64,000 bases of DNA from Microvirga sp. VF16 (GTDB lineage: Bacteria; Pseudomonadota; Alphaproteobacteria; Rhizobiales; Beijerinckiaceae): the NCBI RefSeq assembly GCF_016864375.1, contig NZ_CP069359.1, positions 1 through 64,000 of the forward strand, in the 5' to 3' direction. The notes below the pieces were generated by a model. That model worked only from the letters and a program-made list of their open reading frames with translations, searched no databases and was not told the origin of the DNA. This document shows, piece by piece, positions 37,023-45,869 of the stretch (within the stretch, counting starts at the first letter, position 1; each line of letters begins with the position of its first letter). Both the position numbers and the translations under genes were made by a program.

Positions 37023-38183
37023 ATGGACCCACGCTTTAACGACATCGTCGACCGCCCTGAGAACAAGATATTCCAAGTCGTCTTCTTCCCGGATCGGGTC
37101 TACCACGCACAGTACCTCAATGCGACACGAAGCGTGAGGTACCGCTACAATGTGCAGGAGGTCCGCGGCAAGGCTGACATCAATGTTCTCAAGGGAGAGG
37201 TGTATCTCGACGGCATTAAGCTCTGCAATTTCTTGCGCATCGAGTACCGCGGAACGCGTCTTGGGGAACTGTCGCGGGAAAAACTGCGGTTCCTTGGCCC
37301 GGACATTCTTGCCGAAGTCGGCATCCAGAAGGACGACGGGTGGATATGGGCATCGGTCCGGATGCACTATTGTCCATGGATCAGGGCCTACCAGGTCGAG
37401 CTTTGGGAAACGCTCGAACCACCCAGGAACAGGCGGCACGATTATCAGGTGCTAGACCTGATGGGGTTTGGTGGCTCGATTACCCGTGAGCCTAAGTTCG
37501 CCGACCTCCTGAAGGGAGCCGATCTAAAGCAGATCAAGCGGGTCAAACTGGCTTTCAGGGAAAATGACATCAACTACCCCAGCGGAGCGACGATAAACAA
37601 GGGTGAGGTCCAGTGGGACAACTTCTTCAGTCGCAACATCCAGGTTCCGAATAAGCCGAATGAACCAAGCAGTCCAGAGAACACCGTCGAGGACAAGAAC
37701 TACGACATCTATTTTCAGAGAGGCTGGTTCATCAAGGATGTGGGCCAGATTACGCCGGTCAAGTACGTCAACGGCATGATGGAGCCTCCGAGCCGGGGAT
37801 TTGATGAGACCAAGCAGAAAAACATTATCGAAATGCGATGGGTGTTTCAGCAGGAGTTTGGCGGGCCTGTGGTCTTTTTCCACGAGGTGACAATCCCGCC
37901 TGGGACATACGAAGGGGTCCATCAGCACATCGGAAGTGAGGAACTGTACTTCATCGTTGAAGGGGAGGGCGAGGCCTATCTCGGTAAAGATGACGACCCT
38001 AGCCTGGCCGATGTTAAACTGGAACAGGATCACATATTCGGGATAGGGACGAAGGATGTGCGGGTGCTGGATGTCGGCCCCCGTAGTGTCATCTTCACAA
38101 AGAGTGGCGGCATCCATGGGATTCGAAACAAATCGAAGACCAAGGATCTGCGTTTCGTTGCCTTCCTATACCACAGTGCCTGA
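37023..38183 (+). CDS. two-domain protein with C-terminal cupin (first of a pair)
   Basis: In this 386-aa protein residues ~275-386 form a cupin: IPPGTYEGVHQHIGSEELYFIVEGEGEAYL has the GxxxxxHxH...E metal-binding pattern, and VIFTKSGGIHGIRN supplies the second motif. The N-terminal ~250 residues are an unassigned beta-rich region. It could be an isomerase, epimerase or dioxygenase acting on the product of the GMC enzyme. GGGGGC precedes the ATG. It is the third gene of the operon and is followed 27 bases later by a second cupin protein of similar layout. Confidence 0.75.
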   Translation: MDPRFNDIVDRPENKIFQVVFFPDRVYHAQYLNATRSVRYRYNVQEVRGKADINVLKGEVYLDGIKLCNFLRIEYRGTRLGELSREKLRFLGPDILAEVGIQKDDGWIWASVRMHYCPWIRAYQVELWETLEPPRNRRHDYQVLDLMGFGGSITREPKFADLLKGADLKQIKRVKLAFRENDINYPSGATINKGEVQWDNFFSRNIQVPNKPNEPSSPENTVEDKNYDIYFQRGWFIKDVGQITPVKYVNGMMEPPSRGFDETKQKNIIEMRWVFQQEFGGPVVFFHEVTIPPGTYEGVHQHIGSEELYFIVEGEGEAYLGKDDDPSLADVKLEQDHIFGIGTKDVRVLDVGPRSVIFTKSGGIHGIRNKSKTKDLRFVAFLYHSA

Positions 38184-38210
38184 GCCACGAGCCGAAGGGG
38201 AGGAAACGGA

Positions 38211-39530
38211 ATGCGGATCCTAGACGAGGAAATCGGGAAGGTTCATCTTGTTCAGCCGCCAGCAAAGCCGAACTACGATGAGAAGAACCCGATCGGCAAG
38301 CTCTTGGCTATGGTGGAGGGCGTTGCTCTCGCTGCGGGACGCGAGCACTATTTGGCGGATCACCTGCAGTACCTTTTCCCGATCTCCACCGTGGAACTCT
38401 ATGGCCCATCTGGCGACCAGTGGCAGGTCCGAGATCCCCGCCAACAGGACAACCGCAACGACTTCCAAAAGCAGAACGTGAGGGATTTCACGCTTCAGGG
38501 GATCGAGATTGTCCGAGGTTACGCCGCGATCGGAAATTGGATTGGGTCATTCATCAACATTGCCTACTTCCCGAAGCCCGGATCGCCTTTGTTGAACCCG
38601 GATGGGACCTACCGCGCCAACTCCGTCAAACTCTACCTGAAAGTCGGAGATAAGGCGGGCACAGAACCGATCACCGTGCCCCTGAACGAGGAGATGCACC
38701 GTTTCCAAGTCGAGCTGTGGGCGGTTGACGACCCCGCAATGCTTGATGGCCTCGACGAGAAGGGAAAGGCGTCCCTCAAGAACGGCACGCTCCTTGCCCG
38801 GCCGGATCTCGTCAAGGGAACGTACGATCAGCTGTACGGACATTCGTTCAATGGGATCCGGCAGGAGGCGCTGAAGCAGGATCAAGGCGTCGGGATGCTT
38901 GATTATGTCCCTGATCACACGATGCACCCGGTTCGCCCCCTTCGCCTCGAGATGGCGTGGGGCAGCGAGGATGGAGAGCGTTGGGATTCCCGTGAAGGCA
39001 CCAACTACCGATTTGAATTCGCGATGAGCCAGCGCGGATGGAACCACTACCTCGGCGTCGGCAAGAGCCGGAACCCCCATGGCGGCCTAAAGGGGCTCGA
39101 ATTTAGAAACCTGTACTCGAACTATTTCGGTTATGAGGGCCGGCGGCAGGCGATCTTTGGCGGAAACACGCTTAGCGAGCTGGGACGGGAGTTGCCCGAC
39201 TGGAGCTTTGATGCGGACGGGAACCGCCCCCCCGGCGTCAAACGCGAAGCCTTCATGACCGTCGACTATATGGATCTGCACATCCTTGAGCCGAATGCGG
39301 TCATCGGCATTCACCGCCATCGGGACAATCAGGAAGCCTTCTTGGTCATGGAGGGCAAGGCGCTGATGGTAATCGGGGACTGGGCGGAGAGGAAGGAGCG
39401 TCAGCGTGCGTTCGAGATCCGAACGATGCGCCCAGGTGACATCTCCCTGGTCAAGGGTGGGCAGATGCATGCGCTCGCGAACAGCCTTGATGAGAATGTC
39501 CTGTTGTTCATGTTCGGCGGCTACGACTGA
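38211..39530 (+). CDS. two-domain protein with C-terminal cupin (second of a pair)
   Basis: A 439-aa protein. The C-terminal cupin has IGIHRHRDNQEAFLVMEGKAL (H-x-H...E) and GDISLVKGGQMHALAN. The remaining ~330 residues are unassigned, but like the preceding protein they hold long beta-rich segments, so the two may be distant paralogues acting as a heteromer or in successive steps. A GGGGAGGAAACGGA ribosome-binding site precedes the ATG. The next gene starts four bases after the stop. Confidence 0.74.
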   Translation: MRILDEEIGKVHLVQPPAKPNYDEKNPIGKLLAMVEGVALAAGREHYLADHLQYLFPISTVELYGPSGDQWQVRDPRQQDNRNDFQKQNVRDFTLQGIEIVRGYAAIGNWIGSFINIAYFPKPGSPLLNPDGTYRANSVKLYLKVGDKAGTEPITVPLNEEMHRFQVELWAVDDPAMLDGLDEKGKASLKNGTLLARPDLVKGTYDQLYGHSFNGIRQEALKQDQGVGMLDYVPDHTMHPVRPLRLEMAWGSEDGERWDSREGTNYRFEFAMSQRGWNHYLGVGKSRNPHGGLKGLEFRNLYSNYFGYEGRRQAIFGGNTLSELGRELPDWSFDADGNRPPGVKREAFMTVDYMDLHILEPNAVIGIHRHRDNQEAFLVMEGKALMVIGDWAERKERQRAFEIRTMRPGDISLVKGGQMHALANSLDENVLLFMFGGYD

Positions 39531-39534
39531 GACG

Positions 39535-41496
39535 ATGAAACCGGGGGCGGGCATGCCGATCACGCAGGATCATATCGACGCGTCCACTCCCATGGGCGTC
39601 AATCTGGTCGATGGGGGAGCAACCATCCGGGTTTGGGCCCCGAGCGCCAAATCCGTCCACATAGTCGGAAAGCTCGCCGGCGGAGAGGAATGGCAGCCAA
39701 CGGATGCGAACAGGCTGGTCCGGAGCGCCAACGGCTATTGGTCGGGATTCCTGGCAGGCGTCAAGGAAGGCGACGAGTATCGATTCTATGTGCATGGGAG
39801 AGGCACGTCCGGGCACAAACGGGATCCATATGCGCGGGAGCTGACAAGGCGCCCTCCTTATCCAGGTTCCAACTGCGTCGTGAGAAACCCGAACGCCTTC
39901 CCCTGGCACGACCAAGGCTGGCGGGCGCCGCCCTACAACGACCTCGTGATCTATCAATTGCATGTCGGAACATGGTGGGGCCGGGATCCCGAGGAAGAGG
40001 TCGCGACATTCCTCGATGTGCTGAAAGGGCTCGATTACTTGGCCGATCTGGGCGTCAACGCCGTCCAGATGCTGCCGATCGGAGAGTTCGCGGCACCGAG
40101 AAGCCTTGGCTATGGAGGGTCCGACCTGTTCTCGCCCGAGAACGATTACACGGTCGAGACCGTCTCGGACGCCCAATTGCTCATGGTCAACACCTACCTG
40201 GCCCGGCACGGCAAGGCGCCCGTGACACGGGAGCTGATATCAGCCCCCAGCAATCAGCTGAAAATCCTCGTCGATCTCTTCCACCTTCATGGCATGGCGG
40301 TCATCTTCGATGTCGTCTACAACCACGCTGGCAGCGAGATCCGGGGGCAAGACGACGGCATCTGGTTCTTCGATCGCGATAGAAGCGCGAACTGGAACGC
40401 CAGCCTCTACTTTACCGATCAGGATTGGACCGGACCTGTCTTTGCCTTCTGGAAGTCAGAGGTGAGGCAGTTTCTGATCGACAATGCCGCCTTCTTTGTG
40501 AAGGAGTATCATGTCGACGGCTTCCGCTACGACGAGACGAGCGTCATCGACAGATCGAGTTCGTGGGGCTGGCCGTTCCTACAGGACTGCACGTCGACCG
40601 TAAGGCATGCAGATCGCAGCGTCATACAGATTGCCGAGTATTGGAACGTGAGTCCCTGGGTGGTGCGGCGGAAGGAAGACGGGGGTGCCGGCTTCGACGC
40701 TACCTGGAGCGATGGCCTGCGGGAGAGCGTAAGGAAAGCGATCGAAGAGGCGTCTCGTGGCCGCGATGCCCATGTGGACCTCCATTCGGTTGCCCATAAC
40801 ATCGCGCGAGCTGATTTCCCGAGCAGGTGGAAGAGGGTCGAGTACGTAGAGAGCCATGATCACGTGTACCGGGACCGGGACAAGCGGGTGGCGAGACTCG
40901 GCGACGGCAGCAACCCTCGCTCCTGGTATGCGAGGAGCCGGGCCCGCGTGGCGTCTGGGATCGTGCTGACCTCACCCGGGATCCCGATGATCTTCATGGG
41001 GCAGGAAGTGCTCGAGGACAAGCAATGGAGCGACAACCCGAGCTATTTCAAGGACGTGCTCATTTATTGGGACGGTCTCATGGGCGACCGGGTGATGATC
41101 GACCATCTCCGGTTCCACCGCGAGCTGATCCGCTTCCGGAGACGGCATCCGGCGCTGCGTGGGGAGGGAGTTCATATCATCAGCGTTGACGACTTGAATC
41201 GCGTTCTTGCTGTCCAGCGATGGGTTGAAGGGCAGGGTCGGGATGTTGTCATCCTAGTATCCCTGAATGAATCGACCCTTCACGACTATCAGGTAGGTGT
41301 GCCGCGCGCCGGCGACTGGATCGAGGGATTCAACAGCGATGTTTACGATAACTGGGTGAACCCCAACGTTGCAGGCAATGGTGGACGGGTCCGGGCCTTC
41401 GAAAGCGGATATCACGGGATGCCGGCCTCCGCAAAAGTTGTGATTCCCGCCAATGCCGTCTTGGTGTTCACGTCCGATCCTGGCGATCCTGACTGA
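39535..41496 (+). CDS. GH13 alpha-amylase-family enzyme (branching enzyme/trehalohydrolase-like)
   Basis: A 653-aa protein. An N-terminal CBM48 domain (ATIRVWAPSAKSVHIVG) precedes a GH13 barrel with all four conserved regions: VIFDVVYNHAG, GFRYDETS (nucleophile Asp), VIQIAEYWN (acid/base Glu) and YVESHDHV (transition-state Asp). MIFMGQEVLED and a C-terminal beta domain follow. The order is that of 1,4-alpha-glucan branching enzymes and maltooligosyltrehalose trehalohydrolases, though no treY/treZ/treS or glg genes are adjacent. It probably acts on an alpha-glucoside that is the source or product of the oxidoreductase. ATG 39553 is an alternative start. It is the last gene of the operon. Confidence 0.82.
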   Translation: MKPGAGMPITQDHIDASTPMGVNLVDGGATIRVWAPSAKSVHIVGKLAGGEEWQPTDANRLVRSANGYWSGFLAGVKEGDEYRFYVHGRGTSGHKRDPYARELTRRPPYPGSNCVVRNPNAFPWHDQGWRAPPYNDLVIYQLHVGTWWGRDPEEEVATFLDVLKGLDYLADLGVNAVQMLPIGEFAAPRSLGYGGSDLFSPENDYTVETVSDAQLLMVNTYLARHGKAPVTRELISAPSNQLKILVDLFHLHGMAVIFDVVYNHAGSEIRGQDDGIWFFDRDRSANWNASLYFTDQDWTGPVFAFWKSEVRQFLIDNAAFFVKEYHVDGFRYDETSVIDRSSSWGWPFLQDCTSTVRHADRSVIQIAEYWNVSPWVVRRKEDGGAGFDATWSDGLRESVRKAIEEASRGRDAHVDLHSVAHNIARADFPSRWKRVEYVESHDHVYRDRDKRVARLGDGSNPRSWYARSRARVASGIVLTSPGIPMIFMGQEVLEDKQWSDNPSYFKDVLIYWDGLMGDRVMIDHLRFHRELIRFRRRHPALRGEGVHIISVDDLNRVLAVQRWVEGQGRDVVILVSLNESTLHDYQVGVPRAGDWIEGFNSDVYDNWVNPNVAGNGGRVRAFESGYHGMPASAKVVIPANAVLVFTSDPGDPD

Positions 41497-41834
41497 CTGA
41501 TCAACTACTCTCACGGAGCATGCTGGCACAATAGAAGTGGCTCCAAGAAACCCAGCCATTCATCCGGATTCTGAAAGATTGTGTTATAGCATGGGACGGG
41601 AAGTCGGATCCGATGGGTTCTGCACCTCAGTGATCCTGAAGCGTCCGGCGGCGCGTTCACTTTTGGGTTCGATGCTCTAGCCTAGCTCGATTGCGGCTAT
41701 ATGGATCTTCTGTAGACTGAATCGCCCTGGAGAGCTAACGTTTCATTTACACCTTGAGGTCTCTGGGAACTCCTACATCTCGAGGTGGAAACTTATTCTC
41801 AACCAGGCTATAAGCTGGAATATGGAGAGTTGGA
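41497..41834. other. intergenic, nothing recognised
   Basis: This is the 3' region of the carbohydrate operon. I see no clear terminator hairpin or gene. Confidence 0.3.
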
Positions 41835-41933
41835 ATGAAATACCTACTCCTGTCGCTAGCCACGTTCCTAATGTATGTTGGACCGGTTGCTAGCGCTTTA
41901 GCAGGGAAAATACAAAATGGTGGTCCAATGTGA
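41835..41933 (+). CDS. possible 32-aa secreted peptide
   Basis: The ATG ORF MKYLLLSLATFLMYVG continues with PVASALA and ends in GKIQNGGPM. It looks like a complete signal peptide with an A-x-A cleavage site and a nine-residue mature tail. A GGAGAG lies nine bases before the ATG. It ends eight bases before the convergent membrane-protein gene. It could be a small secreted or toxin-like peptide, or only a fragment. Confidence 0.38.
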   Translation: MKYLLLSLATFLMYVGPVASALAGKIQNGGPM

Positions 41934-41940
41934 GCAAAGA

Positions 41941-43917
41941 TCACGCATCGCATTTACTATTTTTGACCTGAGCGATTCGTCGGAGCAACTGATCAGAAAG
42001 TTCTTTTTCTGTTTCGCTAAAGTCCGATTGAGACAAGTCGAAATATCTTTTAAATAAACGTTCTGAATTGGCGAGGTGCGCTTCAGCAGATAGGCATGCT
42101 GATTGAGGTGGTTTCTGAGTATTTCCGTTTAGCAGAACCGCGCCCAGTGCTAGAATGCTTCTGGCGTTAGCCTGAAAGACCAATGCTCGATTTGTATTAT
42201 CTAAGCGGGAATTAAGATGCTTGTTGCTGCGCCAGCGTTCTTTATCGCTCGACGATAGCCAGATTGCTGGAGATGCTCGGAAGCCAATTGGCTCGCGGCT
42301 CAAAGTAGCGAGAATTTCCTGGAGTTCATCAAAAAAACCTTGCCATTGCAGCTTTCTATGGTCTTCGATGGCTTCTTGGCTTGTAATTGCTCTGTTAAAT
42401 ACATCCACATAAGATGTCATGATGACAAAGCGATTACGCTCATAGTACTGTAAGAGATCTTCTGCAGAAATTCTTTTAGATTTATATTCAACGTATGCGT
42501 TCTTATCTGCATTTAATGCGGCATTTAGATGGGATAAGATACTATCAACTGCTTCATAGGCAATGTCTAAGTTTGATAAGAGACCATCAGTGCTCCAATC
42601 AAGTTCTGAGCGCATCTTGGCATCGGAAAGCTGATAAAAGAAATTCATAATATCTGGGCTTAGCGCCGCTTGGCTGAACTTGTACTTTTGATCTATTGCT
42701 TGCAAGTAGGAAATTTTTGCGTTGAAATCTTGTGTAAGCGCAATCAAGTCTGCCACGGAGGCGATTACATAAGGTGGTAAATGCCTCGCTTTGTCCTCCG
42801 CTAGCCATCCGCGCATAGTGTCAATAACAGGGCTGATTGGTTGGATCGTCTGCGAAGGTGCTTCGATATCGCTACCAATCTGAGCCTCAGCCTGCCCTTC
42901 GGCGGCTAACCAATTGATTGCTCGTTCCCCGGAAGCTCTCCTATCCCCTTGTGTTAGCTGAGCTGTCGTAGCTAACTGGGAAATCAACTCGGCCTCTTCT
43001 TGGCAAGAGATGCCTAATGCTTGAGCTTCCTGAAGCAGCTTGGCTGGTAGTTCAAGCGTCGCCGCAATCAATCGCTCAAGATCGAATTTCTGCCTTTGCT
43101 CGCCCTCACTCAACGAGAATGCCTGCCAAGCTGTGGCGACCCGAGCGAGCTCCCCAGATGCTCCCGTGAAACGAGGCTCGATTCGGCTTTCGATGCATCC
43201 AGTCATTACTGCTACCGGACGAACGAGTTGGTTAAGAATTGCCTCAGTAACACGGTATGACCCATCTTGTGTCTCGTTCAATCCCATCAGCTTAGTTACG
43301 GGTCCAGCTGTAACATCATAAGACTGAATAAAATCCTGCCATGCGCTCAATGTTGCTTTCGAGTTCGCTCTGCCAGATCCAGTTTGCTTTAATGTCTCTT
43401 TTGTCTGCGTTTGCGCAGCAGCCATCTTGATCTCAGCGCCACCGACTGAGAATTCTTCAATGCGATCAAGCACATTTGTAAACATGAGGAGTGGGAGGGC
43501 AAATATGGCCAGCAGTAAACCAATCTGTACCGATCTATTTTGATGTTCTGGGGGCCCAAAGAGCGCAAGACGGAGATCGCCTCCTAGACCAGTCAGTGCC
43601 TTCCGGCTGCGCCAGGCGAGAAATCCCAAAACAAAGAACAGAATGCCAATTAAGTGCCCAGAGCCAACGGCAGCCGCAAGCAGTAACGAAATCAGGGGCG
43701 GTAAAAAACCGCCATGATATGCAAATGTAGAAATTATAATAAGTATCAGTATAGATAGCCACAATGCCGCAAAGCCTGTCAGTGTAGCTTCGTGCGGCGG
43801 AGATTTCTCGACAATGCTGTTGCCGTTATTCCTTCTATTGCGAATAGATCTATCCAATTCCAGTAGATATGCAAAGGAGAGGCCGAGTATGGCCGAAATC
43901 AGAGTCCAGAACATCAT
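41941..43917 (-). CDS. large membrane-anchored protein of unknown function
   Basis: A 658-aa protein. Hydrophobic segments lie near residues 3-20, 46-66, 70-100 and 133-150, anchoring it in the inner membrane. The remaining ~500 residues are a predicted-helical, glutamine-rich soluble domain, with possible coiled regions (SKATLSAWQDFIQSYD and similar). I recognise no catalytic motif. Base composition is distinctly AT-richer than the preceding operon, suggesting separate acquisition. Membrane proteins with long helical domains in defence islands sometimes act as pore-type effectors; that is speculation here. Confidence 0.62.
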   Translation of the reverse strand: MMFWTLISAILGLSFAYLLELDRSIRNRRNNGNSIVEKSPPHEATLTGFAALWLSILILIIISTFAYHGGFLPPLISLLLAAAVGSGHLIGILFFVLGFLAWRSRKALTGLGGDLRLALFGPPEHQNRSVQIGLLLAIFALPLLMFTNVLDRIEEFSVGGAEIKMAAAQTQTKETLKQTGSGRANSKATLSAWQDFIQSYDVTAGPVTKLMGLNETQDGSYRVTEAILNQLVRPVAVMTGCIESRIEPRFTGASGELARVATAWQAFSLSEGEQRQKFDLERLIAATLELPAKLLQEAQALGISCQEEAELISQLATTAQLTQGDRRASGERAINWLAAEGQAEAQIGSDIEAPSQTIQPISPVIDTMRGWLAEDKARHLPPYVIASVADLIALTQDFNAKISYLQAIDQKYKFSQAALSPDIMNFFYQLSDAKMRSELDWSTDGLLSNLDIAYEAVDSILSHLNAALNADKNAYVEYKSKRISAEDLLQYYERNRFVIMTSYVDVFNRAITSQEAIEDHRKLQWQGFFDELQEILATLSREPIGFRASPAIWLSSSDKERWRSNKHLNSRLDNTNRALVFQANARSILALGAVLLNGNTQKPPQSACLSAEAHLANSERLFKRYFDLSQSDFSETEKELSDQLLRRIAQVKNSKCDA

Positions 43918-44263
43918 TGTATGTCTGCCTTCCGACCGCGTGAGTCATGTTCATTTTCCCATTAGTGAAAGCACCACGGGAACATCCGCACTTGAGGTAA
44001 TATAAGGCATATTGAATAGTAGAATTCCGTACTATTTATAATAGCGATACTCATTCATTGATATTTGGATATTCCGAACTACCCAATTGTACTAGTTGAC
44101 GTAGCGTATCAAACTCCCGTGCAAGAGGAATAACCGTCCGTCCACCTTGCTCACGCCGCCCAGAATATGGTCCTCGGAGGTTGGAAAGTCGAACTCCTCC
44201 CCCTGCAGGGAATGCAGAGATGAAAGCGATATCGGAATTCCTTCTCCTTGCCGGTCGTGTCTC
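43918..44263. other. AT-rich intergenic region
   Basis: No gene is supported. The strongly AT-rich stretch at 43990-44090 probably contains the promoter of the leftward membrane protein gene. Confidence 0.35.
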
Positions 44264-44524
44264 ATGACGGAGGAACAGCAGATGGTTCCTTCTGAAGAAC
44301 CTAAGGAAGATCTAGAGCCTCCCGCCGAGGAATCGGAGAAAAGTCTTGAGAGAGCTTTGACAAGCAAACCCCAGTCAACTCTGGAGCTTGTTCGTGAACA
44401 AGCTCTGAAGACAGCAACCACTACCGTGATCGCGGCAGTGACAGTTTGGTTGCCAGCTTTTGTTGGAGGACAGTTCGATGGCATTCGATGCGCGGTCACT
44501 CGTTGGTTTGGTCATGTTTGCTAA
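44264..44524 (+). CDS. small membrane protein, unknown
   Basis: An 86-aa ORF begins MTEEQQMVPSEEPKE, with a glutamate/proline-rich N-terminus and a possible membrane helix (TTTVIAAVTVWLPAFVGG). It overlaps the start of the following decayed gene by 47 bases, the usual sign of translational coupling. No known family. No good ribosome-binding site is seen, so the call is tentative. Confidence 0.35.
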   Translation: MTEEQQMVPSEEPKEDLEPPAEESEKSLERALTSKPQSTLELVREQALKTATTTVIAAVTVWLPAFVGGQFDGIRCAVTRWFGHVC

Positions 44525-45081
44525 TGCGGTAATAATTGTTGGCACGATAAGTGAAACAAAAGCTCAGGGGGTCGAACAGTGCAAAGTGGACGATAACACA
44601 ACACGCGGGGAAGTTTTGGCGCGCCTTGAACTGCTTACTAATTCAACTTTCTACAGTTCAACAAAGATTGTCTGACGTGGAAGCGGAACTAGCACCATTC
44701 AGAAGAGCTGGCGGAGCGGTAGTAGCTTTTCGTGATGATAAATGTCCAAATGGTTGGTCCGAAATGTCGGAGCTGAGGGGGCGTTTCATTATTGGTGCTG
44801 GTACAGGGGAGGGGCTTGCCTCTCGACCATACGGCTTCCAGGAGGCACAGAGGCCCTTCAGTTAACCCCCTGAGAACCTGCCACCTCATCAGCACGACGT
44901 ATATTCTCACGCGGGGGTGATTGTGGGGCCAACCTCCGGAACGCCTGGTGCAGGCAGCGAAGACCCGAATGTGACTTCGCGGGTGCTAACGGGAAAAACC
45001 GGGTCAGGGCCTGGGGCTGCCGCGCCCATCAGATTCATGCCTCCCTACTATGCGCTAACGTTTTGTAAACGAGATCGATGA
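44478..45081 (+). pseudogene. decayed secreted tail-collar-like protein
   Basis: The reading frame starts with a signal-like segment (SLVGLVMFANAVIIVG) and continues to a stop at 44675. The coherent continuation is in another frame from about 44640: RLSDVEAELAPFRRAGGAVVAF, then CPNGWSEMSELRGRFIIGAG, which is phage tail-collar/fibre-like. TAA at 44863 interrupts it. A compensating shift restores ENLPPHQHDVYSHAG and the typical end YYALTFCKR before a stop at 45081. At least two frame changes make it non-functional. Collar-type domains occur on phage receptors and contractile injection fibres. It is truncated or abutted by an IS110 fragment on its right. Confidence 0.62.
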
Positions 45082-45084
45082 TGC

Positions 45085-45447
45085 ACCACCACGTCAGACT
45101 TTTGATCTGCGCCTCCTTATAGCAGCCCATGCAGAGCACCTCGGCCAAGCCTCGCGCGTCACTACGGTCTGACTTGTTGGGGCTGGTTGAGAGAGCTGCA
45201 TGGGCGTGACGAGCATCCATGCATACGACCGGCAGGTCTTCCGCTTTCGCCGCGCTCCAGATCCAGACAGAAGTCGCGCCGGTCTCCAGCCCGATCTTGA
45301 CCGCATGAAGGGCTTTGCCCGGACCAAGCGCATCAGGCCCGTTGGTTGGGATGGAACAGAGCCCTGATAAGCCAAGTGCCCTTTCCCAACGAGGAGGCAC
45401 ACGCTGGTCTTGTTAAGAGAGACATCAAAGGCGATGTAATAGCCCAT
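45085..45447 (-). mobile_element. IS110-family transposase, N-terminal fragment
   Basis: The minus strand encodes the DEDD-type N-terminus of an IS110 transposase: YYIAFDVSLNKTSVCLL, then after a frameshift IGLETGATSVWIW, VVCMDARHAHAALS and NKSDRSDARGLAEVL. Only about 120 codons remain; the C-terminal serine-containing domain is absent. It is an inactive remnant next to the decayed collar gene. Confidence 0.82.
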
Positions 45448-45579
45448 GAGGCTCTCCCTGGTGCCGACGTTGAACCAGGACCAGCTCTAGACAGCTCTGT
45501 GCAAGGGAGGATCGCTCGCCCCGACTACCCCATGTTTGAGAAAAGGTACCAAGTTTGTTGAAAGAGCAAAAACGAAAAA

Positions 45580-45602
45580 GGGCCTAGCTTGATGCCGGGC
45601 CC
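45580..45602 (-). terminator. intrinsic terminator on the minus strand
   Basis: GGGCCT/GGGCCC-type stem (9 paired positions, one mismatch) with a TTGAT-type loop. Read leftward it is followed by TTTTTCGTTTTT. It would end transcription coming from the DUF429/mcrBC side, about 270 bases after the DUF429 stop. Confidence 0.6.
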
Positions 45603-45869
45603 TCTGTTTCACGAGCGTCTCAAAGGACGCCCTTGACCTTGCTCATGAACGTATCGAGGAAGCAACCTCAATCGTCAGTGAGGCCGTCAAAGTCGTTAGG
45701 CTAGCTGGTCATCGACAGAGCCTTGCCATAGGCGACCACCATGAGAATTAGGCCCTCCACGGCACGCCGTGCTGCCTTGACTGCATCTTCATCCGATGGT
45801 TGAATAACACATTGTTGACTGGTTGCGCTTCTAGTAGCTGTGGGTTCTTGCCCGCGTTTCGGGATTCCG
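45603..45869. other. intergenic with a possible minus-strand coding remnant
   Basis: On the minus strand a start-less frame reads SDEDAVKAARRAVEGLI and LMVVAYGKALSMTS before a TAG, with a few more codons after it. It looks like the tail of a protein gene but has no start or recognisable family. Confidence 0.25.
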
